DNA of 64,000 nt from an uncultured Clostridia bacterium (GTDB lineage: Bacteria; Bacillota; Clostridia; Oscillospirales; Oscillospiraceae), in NCBI GenBank assembly GCA_947170435.1, contig CAMVTO010000010.1, forward strand, positions 1-64,000. Direction: 5' to 3'. Both the position numbers and the translations under genes were made by a program. Under the pieces are notes generated by a model. It was not told where the DNA came from. It did no database searches and was given only the letters and a program-made list of their open reading frames with translations. This document shows positions 58,121 through 64,000 of this stretch, one piece after another (within the stretch, counting starts at the first letter, position 1; the number at the start of each line of letters is the position of its first letter).

Positions 58121-58738
58121 TTATCGCACAAAGTGCGTAAAGATATGCTCTTCCTTCTTGGGCATGCCGTATTTTTCCTTGCCCAGCGCGATGGACTTCA
58201 TCAGAAACGCCATGTTCCGCGCCAGCACGCGCATGGTCTGGAGGCCCTCGGCGTCCTGCTCCGCCTCGCCGGGAGCGCGGCCGTGGACGCTGTTCCAGTA
58301 CTGGCTCGACGCGATAGGCATATTGGAGATGGTAAAGTATTTGTTCAGCGCGTCAAACGTGGCGCTGCACCCGCCTCGGCGGGCGACCGCCACCGACGCG
58401 CCGACCTTCATGGTCTTGTCGAAGTGCGTCGAATAAAAGAGCCGATCCAGGAACGTCTCCAGCGTGCCGCTGGGCGAGGCGAAGTACACCGGCGACGCCA
58501 CCACCAGACCGTCCGCCGCCTCAAACTTCGGCGCGGCCTCATTCACCGCGTCATCGAAGATGCACTTGCCCGTGTTGGCGCAGGAATTGCACGCGATGCA
58601 GCCGCGGATCGCCTGACTGCCGATGCGCATCGTCTCAACCTCGACGCCCTCCTCGTTGAATACCTTTTCCATCTCGCGCAGCGCGATGGAGGTGTTGCCG
58701 TCAGGGCGCGGGCTGGCGTTGATCATCAATACCTTCAT
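58121..58738 (-). CDS. flavodoxin-like NADPH-dependent FMN reductase / iron-sulfur flavoprotein
   Basis: MKVLMINASPRPDGNTSIALREMEKVFNEEGVEVETMRIGSQAIRGCIACNSCANTGKCIFDDAVNE...VVASPVYFASPSGTLETFLDRLFY. Confidence 0.9.
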   Translation of the reverse strand: MKVLMINASPRPDGNTSIALREMEKVFNEEGVEVETMRIGSQAIRGCIACNSCANTGKCIFDDAVNEAAPKFEAADGLVVASPVYFASPSGTLETFLDRLFYSTHFDKTMKVGASVAVARRGGCSATFDALNKYFTISNMPIASSQYWNSVHGRAPGEAEQDAEGLQTMRVLARNMAFLMKSIALGKEKYGMPKKEEHIFTHFVR

Positions 58739-58739
58739 T

Positions 58740-58955
58740 TTAATGCACCGCCGTAACCTTGTAGTCCTGTGCCTCGACCGCTGCCTTCAGCGTTTCGGCG
58801 TCCACCTTGCCATTGGTCTCAACGACGGCGGTGTTGCTCTCGTGGCTCGCGGTTGCGGAAACCACGCCCTCGACCGCCTCCAGCGCCTTCTTGACGCGCG
58901 CCTCGCAGTGCTGGCACATCATGCCCTCTACGTCCAGTGTGATCTTGTTCTCCAT
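58740..58955 (-). CDS. nested CopZ-like copper chaperone (possible independent translation from inside copA)
   Basis: In-frame ATG at 58955 preceded at 8 nt by AAGGAGG (58970-58964); product MENKITLDVEGMMCQHCEARVKKALEAVEGVVSATASHESNTAVVETNGKVDAETLKAAVEAQDYKVTAVH is a complete HMA domain. Confidence 0.5.
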   Translation of the reverse strand: MENKITLDVEGMMCQHCEARVKKALEAVEGVVSATASHESNTAVVETNGKVDAETLKAAVEAQDYKVTAVH

Positions 58956-61271
58956 GATAGGTTCCTCCTTTTTCATTGCAGGCTCCGCCTGTAGTGTATG
59001 TGATTTGCGGGGTTTATCATGCTTGATATCATGCATGTTGAAGAGATTGAGCCGCAGCGCGTTGGTGACGACGCAGAAGCTGCTCAGACTCATTGCCGCC
59101 GCGCCGACCATCGGGTTGAGCGTCAGGCCAAGGCGCACAAACGCGCCCGCTGCCAGTGGTATACAAATCGCGTTATAGAAAAACGCCCAGAACAGGTTTT
59201 CATGAATGTTGCGCAGCGTTGCGCGGGAAAGGCGCACCGCAGCCGGCACGTCGGAAAGACGGCTCTTCATCAGCACCACGTCCGCCGCGTCGATGGCAAC
59301 GTCTGTACCCGCGCCGATGGCGATGCCGATGTCCGCACGCTTAAGAGCCGGCGCGTCGTTGATGCCGTCGCCCACCATGGCAACCTTGCCCTGCTTTTGC
59401 AAGGCGCGAATGACCGCCTCCTTGCCGTCGGGCAGCACACCGGAGATCACCTCGTCCACCCCCGCCTGTTTGCCAATGGCTCGGGCGGTTCGCTCGTTGT
59501 CTCCGGTCAACATAACAACTCGTATTCCCATATTCTGTAATTCTCGAATCGCCTGCGGACTGTCCTCTTTCATCGTGTCCGCCACGGCGATCACGCCCAG
59601 CAGCGCGCCGTTACGGGTGAACAGCAGCGGTGTGCTGCCCTGCTCTGCAAGCGACTCCGCTTGCACACGCACAGCGTTGGGCAGCGGCGTCTGCTCCGCG
59701 ATATAGCTCAGACTCCCGCCCAGCAGTCCGGCCCCATCCAGCGTCGCCGTCAGGCCGTTGCCGGGCAGCGCCGCAAAGTCGATCACTTCAGCGGCTTTGA
59801 TTCCCTTGCTCTCCGCCTCCCGCAGCACCGCTTTCGCCAGCGGATGCTCGCTTCTTGCTTCCAGCGATGCGGCAAGGCGCAGCAGCTCTGTCTCGCTGAC
59901 GCCATCCGCAGGGACGAGCTTTGTCACCGTCGGCTCGCCGCGGGTGATGGTGCCGGTCTTGTCCAACGCCACGATGTCCACACGACCTGTCTCCTCCAGC
60001 GAAGCCGAGGTCTTGAACAGGACGCCGTGCTTGGCTCCTATGCCGTTGCCGACCATGATTGCCACCGGTGTGGCAAGCCCCAGTGCGCAGGGGCAGGAGA
60101 TCACCAGAACCGAAATCGCCCGCGCCAGCGCGTAGCCCACCGTCTGTCCCGCAAGGAGCCAGATCACAAACACAACCACGGCAATGCCGATGACCACCGG
60201 CACGAACACGCCGGATACGCGGTCGGCAATCTTCGCGATGGGCGCTTTGGTCGCCGCGGCGTCGCTGACCATTTTGATGATCTGCGAGAGGGTCGTATCC
60301 TCACCCACGCGGGAGGCTCTGCACTTGAGATAGCCGGACTGGTTTATGGTCGCCGCGGAGACCGCATCGCCCGTCTCCTTATCCACCGGGATGCTCTCGC
60401 CGGTGAGCGCCGCTTCATTGACCGCGCTCTCGCCCTCGACCACAACGCCGTCCACCGGGATGCTCTCACCGGGTTTGACGGCGAACAGGTCACCGATTCG
60501 CACCTGCTCGATCGGCACCTCCGTCTCCACACCGTCGCGCAGCAGCACGGCGGTCTTGGGCGCGAGCTTCATAAGGCTCTTGAGCGCATCGGTGGTCTTT
60601 CCCTTAGAGCGCGCCTCCAGCATCTTACCGACAGTGATGAGCGTCACAATCATGGCGGCGGATTCAAAGTAAAAGCTCGCGTGATAGCGCATCACGGCGG
60701 CAATGTCGCCGTCCACCACCGCGCGGGTCATGGCGAACAGCTCCCACACGCTCCACGCAAAGGATACGCCGCTGCCCATAGCAACGAGAGTATCCATGTT
60801 CGGCGCACCGTGGATAACGCTCTGAACGCCGCTGACAAAGAATTTCTTGTTGATGAGCATAACCGTCGCCGCGAGAATCATCTGCACCAGGCCCTGCGCT
60901 ACATGGTTATTATGAAACAACGCCGGCAGCGGCCAGCCCCACATGTGATGCCCCATCGAAACATACATCAGTGGCAGCAGCAGGCACAGCGACCAGATCA
61001 GGCGGCGCTTCAGCACCGGCGTCTCGCGGTCGGCCAGCGCATCCTCGTCATTGGACTCAGAAGCCTTCACCGCGTCCTTCGGGGACGCGCCGTAGCCGGC
61101 GTTCTCCACCGCCTTGACGATCTCTGCCGCTGAAGCTGTACCCTCGACGCCCATGGAATTGGTGAGCAGGCTCACGGCACAGCTCGTTACCCCCGGCACC
61201 GCGGACACCGCCTTCTCCACCCGTGCCTGACAGGCAGCACAGCTCATGCCCGTTACATTGTACTGTTCCAT
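58740..61271 (-). CDS. copA: copper-translocating P1B-type ATPase with N- and C-terminal HMA domains
   Basis: MEQYNVTGMSCAACQARVEKAVSAVPGV; VISCPCALGLATPVAIMVG; DKTGTITRGEP; C-terminal MENKITLDVEGMMCQHCEARVKKALEAVEGV. Confidence 0.95.
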   Translation of the reverse strand: MEQYNVTGMSCAACQARVEKAVSAVPGVTSCAVSLLTNSMGVEGTASAAEIVKAVENAGYGASPKDAVKASESNDEDALADRETPVLKRRLIWSLCLLLPLMYVSMGHHMWGWPLPALFHNNHVAQGLVQMILAATVMLINKKFFVSGVQSVIHGAPNMDTLVAMGSGVSFAWSVWELFAMTRAVVDGDIAAVMRYHASFYFESAAMIVTLITVGKMLEARSKGKTTDALKSLMKLAPKTAVLLRDGVETEVPIEQVRIGDLFAVKPGESIPVDGVVVEGESAVNEAALTGESIPVDKETGDAVSAATINQSGYLKCRASRVGEDTTLSQIIKMVSDAAATKAPIAKIADRVSGVFVPVVIGIAVVVFVIWLLAGQTVGYALARAISVLVISCPCALGLATPVAIMVGNGIGAKHGVLFKTSASLEETGRVDIVALDKTGTITRGEPTVTKLVPADGVSETELLRLAASLEARSEHPLAKAVLREAESKGIKAAEVIDFAALPGNGLTATLDGAGLLGGSLSYIAEQTPLPNAVRVQAESLAEQGSTPLLFTRNGALLGVIAVADTMKEDSPQAIRELQNMGIRVVMLTGDNERTARAIGKQAGVDEVISGVLPDGKEAVIRALQKQGKVAMVGDGINDAPALKRADIGIAIGAGTDVAIDAADVVLMKSRLSDVPAAVRLSRATLRNIHENLFWAFFYNAICIPLAAGAFVRLGLTLNPMVGAAAMSLSSFCVVTNALRLNLFNMHDIKHDKPRKSHTLQAEPAMKKEEPIMENKITLDVEGMMCQHCEARVKKALEAVEGVVSATASHESNTAVVETNGKVDAETLKAAVEAQDYKVTAVH

Positions 61272-61366
61272 AGCATTCTCCGAAAAACCTATCTTTCCAA
61301 TATGCTTATCATGCGCAAAACAGGCGCTGCCCATGCAAGACAGCGCCTGCAAGAATCATTTCTAGA

Positions 61367-62185
61367 TTATGTAAACCATTCAACCTTTGCCCGACGCTGG
61401 AAATTCTGCTCCAGCATCGCCTTATGGGAGAGAAACGCCTCATCGTCAAAATACTTTGCACCCATCGGGCACTCACGCACGCAGGCATGGCACTTGATGC
61501 ACAGCCCCGGCACGCTGCTCACGTCCTGCGGATCAATGGAGCCCAACGGACAAACTGCCACGCAGACACCGCATTGGATACAGTCCTCAGACGTTTTCGG
61601 CTTCGCCTTGAGGAAGTTCTTCGGCTCGCCGTCCACGCCCTTTGGCACATAGTACGGTGCGTCCGCGTCCCCCGGCACCTCCGGCGGCGCGGGAATCTCA
61701 TTGGCCTTGGCAATGCGCGCAGCCACCGCCGCACCCAGCTTGGCAAGCTCCGCAAAATCGTCCGAATCGGGGCGTCCCGCCGCCAGCGTATCGGAGAAGA
61801 CATGGCGGCACGCAAACGCGCCCGCGCCGACGGTATGGAACCCGTCATCGGCAAGGCAGGCGCAAAGCTCGGCGAGCGAGTGGTCAAATGCGCGGTTGCC
61901 GAACGTTACCAGCGCCACCGCCATCGCTCCGTTGCCGTGGATGCGCTCCTTCCAATAGGGCAACAGCTTATTCGGCAGCTTGCCCGCATAGGTGGGGCTG
62001 CCGCAGATCACCAGATCGCCCTCCGCAAAGGAGCGGTCCTCCTCGCGCATCGCAGGAAGCGTTATGTCAACCGTTTCCAAGGGCACCTCAAAGCTCTGGG
62101 CGAGTGCGTCCGCCAGCGTGGTCACCAGCTTGCGCGTCGACCCGGCGGGGCTGAAATACAGCGCATAGACCTTGTTGATATTCAT
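61367..62185 (-). CDS. flavodoxin-ferredoxin fusion (EFR1-type ferredoxin)
   Basis: YALYFSPAGSTRKLVTTLADAL N-terminal flavodoxin-like; two CxxCxxCxxxC clusters (CIQCGVCVAVCP, CIKCHACVRECP). Confidence 0.9.
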   Translation of the reverse strand: MNINKVYALYFSPAGSTRKLVTTLADALAQSFEVPLETVDITLPAMREEDRSFAEGDLVICGSPTYAGKLPNKLLPYWKERIHGNGAMAVALVTFGNRAFDHSLAELCACLADDGFHTVGAGAFACRHVFSDTLAAGRPDSDDFAELAKLGAAVAARIAKANEIPAPPEVPGDADAPYYVPKGVDGEPKNFLKAKPKTSEDCIQCGVCVAVCPLGSIDPQDVSSVPGLCIKCHACVRECPMGAKYFDDEAFLSHKAMLEQNFQRRAKVEWFT

Positions 62186-62394
62186 AGCTGAAAATCCTCC
62201 GGGCTGTACTTGCCGTTTTCCAGCGGTGCCGGACGCGGCGGCACGCGCCGCAGCGGATCATAGGCGAAGCGAAAGCAATGTCCGCCCGCGTCCACGATGC
62301 CCTTGCGCTCGCAGGCCACCTCGGTGTCGCTGATCGTTGCGCCGTGAACACAGTAGGCGCAGCGCTTTTCCATATTTTTGCGGAACAGGTCCAT
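62182..62394 (-). CDS. small conserved Cys-containing protein
   Basis: MDLFRKNMEKRCAYCVHGATISDTEVACERKGIVDAGGHCFRFAYDPLRRVPPRPAPLENGKYSPEDFQL; CxxC...C...C pattern; ATGA overlap with the next gene. Confidence 0.75.
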   Translation of the reverse strand: MDLFRKNMEKRCAYCVHGATISDTEVACERKGIVDAGGHCFRFAYDPLRRVPPRPAPLENGKYSPEDFQL

Positions 62395-62407
62395 TGTGGC
62401 CGCCTCC

Positions 62408-64000
62408 TCACATCGCCAGCAGCGTCAGCTTGTCGTCCTCCATCACGGCCTTGAGCTGCGTGACGGGGTTTTCGTAGGAGTCGATGATCTTCGCCGCCAT
62501 GACGTCCTCCAGCTCCTTCTGGATGGTGCGGCGCAGATTGCGCGCGCCATAGGTCTGGGAGAACGACTTCTTGACCAGATACTCCACCACCGCGTCGTCG
62601 TAGGAGAAGTGCAGGCTCTTGTCCTCCAGACTGGAGCGCAATTCCTCCAGCATGATGCGGGCAATATCGGTGAAGTTCGCCTCGTCAAGACGGTTGAAGC
62701 AGATGATCTCGTCAATGCGGTTGATAAATTCAGGGCGCAGGAACTCATTGAGCGCCTTCATGGCGCGATCCTTATTCTGCTCGTTCATCGTCATGCCGAA
62801 GCCCAGCGAACCGCCCTTGCGGTCGCTGCCGGCGTTGGAGGTCATGACGATGACGGTGTTTTCAAAGTTGACCTTACGGCCATGGGCGTCGGTGATCTCA
62901 CCGTCGTCAAGGATTTGCAGCAGGATATTCAACACGTCCGGGTGCGCTTTCTCGATCTCATCGAAGAGGATCACGGCATAGGGCTTGCGGCGGATCTTTT
63001 CGGTGAGTTGTCCCGCCTCGTCGTAGCCGACGTACCCCGGCGGCGAGCCAACGATGCGTGACACAGAGTGCTTCTCCATGAACTCGGACATATCGAGCCG
63101 GATCAACGAATCCGGGGAATTGAAGAGATCCTGCGCAAGCTGCTTGACCAGTTCGGTCTTGCCGACGCCGGTAGGCCCGACAAAGATAAAGCTGACCGGC
63201 TTATGCTTGGGCGAGATACCCACGCGATTGCGGCGAATGGCGGCGCTGACCGCCTCGATGGCCTCGTCCTGTCCGACAACGTGCTCACGCAGACGCTTGT
63301 CGAGCTCACTGAGGCGCTTGAATTCATCCTCGCGGATGCGGCTGGCGGGAATCTTGGTCCACAGCTCGATGACGCGGGCGAGGTTGTCCATGGTGAGCGT
63401 CGGGTCGCCGTCCTTGCACAACCCGTCGAACTCCGCGTTGAGCTGGATCACATGGCTGCGGATCTCTGCGAGGCGCGCAAAATCGGTGTTCTCGGTGTCG
63501 CTCTCGAGCAGCTCGCGCTCTTTTTCGAGGTCGTCGATCTCGCGGCGCAGCTCCATGCGGCGGTTGATGTTCTTGTCGTGGAGATTGAGGTCGGAGCAGG
63601 CCTCGTCAATGAGGTCAATGGCCTTATCCGGCAGGAAACGATCCGTGATATAGCGCTCGGAGAGCAGCACCGCCTGGCGCAGAATCCCCTCGGGAATCTT
63701 TACGCCGTGGAAGGTCTCGTAGTAGTGCGCGATGCCCTTGAGAATTTTGATCGTATCCTCCTCGTTGGGTTCGTTGACCGTGACGGGCTGGAACCGGCGC
63801 TCGAGCGCCGTGTCCTTCTCAATATGCTTGCGGTATTCGGTGAAGGTCGTCGCGCCGATGACCTGAATCTCACCGCGGGAGAGTGCGGGCTTCAAGATGT
63901 TCGCCGCGTTCATGCTGCCCTCGGCGTCGCCTGCGCCGACAATGTTATGTACCTCGTCGATGACGAGGATCACGTTGCCGGTCTTGCGGATTTCTTCGAT
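62408..64000 (-). CDS. clpC: Clp-family AAA+ ATPase (ClpC-like), truncated at right edge
   Basis: VILVIDEVHNIVGAGDAEGSMNAANILKPALSRGEIQVIGATTFTEYRKHIEKDTALERRFQPV...FVGPTGVGKTELVKQLAQDLF...RIVGSPPGYVGYDEAGQLTEKIRRKPYAVILFDEIEKAHPDVLNILLQILDDG. Confidence 0.93.
   Translation of the reverse strand: MEEIRKTGNVILVIDEVHNIVGAGDAEGSMNAANILKPALSRGEIQVIGATTFTEYRKHIEKDTALERRFQPVTVNEPNEEDTIKILKGIAHYYETFHGVKIPEGILRQAVLLSERYITDRFLPDKAIDLIDEACSDLNLHDKNINRRMELRREIDDLEKERELLESDTENTDFARLAEIRSHVIQLNAEFDGLCKDGDPTLTMDNLARVIELWTKIPASRIREDEFKRLSELDKRLREHVVGQDEAIEAVSAAIRRNRVGISPKHKPVSFIFVGPTGVGKTELVKQLAQDLFNSPDSLIRLDMSEFMEKHSVSRIVGSPPGYVGYDEAGQLTEKIRRKPYAVILFDEIEKAHPDVLNILLQILDDGEITDAHGRKVNFENTVIVMTSNAGSDRKGGSLGFGMTMNEQNKDRAMKALNEFLRPEFINRIDEIICFNRLDEANFTDIARIMLEELRSSLEDKSLHFSYDDAVVEYLVKKSFSQTYGARNLRRTIQKELEDVMAAKIIDSYENPVTQLKAVMEDDKLTLLAM

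Noticed and set aside
1-64000. Prophage, transposon, CRISPR array or defense island
   Set aside because: No integrase, transposase, cas, phage structural or restriction gene, and no regular spaced repeats seen; nearly every CDS is a recognisable core function.

Overview
This is a GC-rich (~60%) chromosomal window from a spore-forming, anaerobic Clostridia-type bacterium (Oscillospiraceae-like by gene content; inference). It runs from a truncated rpoB (minus) to a truncated clpC-type ATPase gene (minus), and almost all of it is core genome. No rRNA, tRNA, CRISPR array or transposase was found by eye. Main loci: secA; lexA; rny; infC-rpmI-rplT; bcd-etfBA; ruvX-ftsK; uppP; a cwlJ/gerQ-like spore pair; a TAXI-TRAP transporter; thrS; a cell-surface polysaccharide cluster (GT4-CsaB fusion, DUF4330, GT4, O-antigen ligase, MurJ); cca; murC; dnaG-rpoD; a SCIFF ranthipeptide precursor with its radical-SAM maturase; and a copper ATPase with a C-terminal CopZ-like domain. 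Best leads: (1) a dispersed 10-bp motif TTATGTNNAC, 16 exact copies by hand scan, 15 of them in 40.2-62.1 kb, mostly inside GC-rich genes where synonymous codons bend to fit it; (2) a SCIFF precursor absent from the ORF track, with seven rather than six cysteines and its own promoter and terminator; (3) a CopZ-like domain nested in frame at the 3' end of copA behind a perfect internal Shine-Dalgarno/ATG; (4) an abrupt GC drop in the 3' end of dnaG; (5) likely LexA, Rex and mother-cell sigma sites; (6) a probable AUU start and leader for infC. All calls come from reading the sequence and supplied translations; no searches were run.
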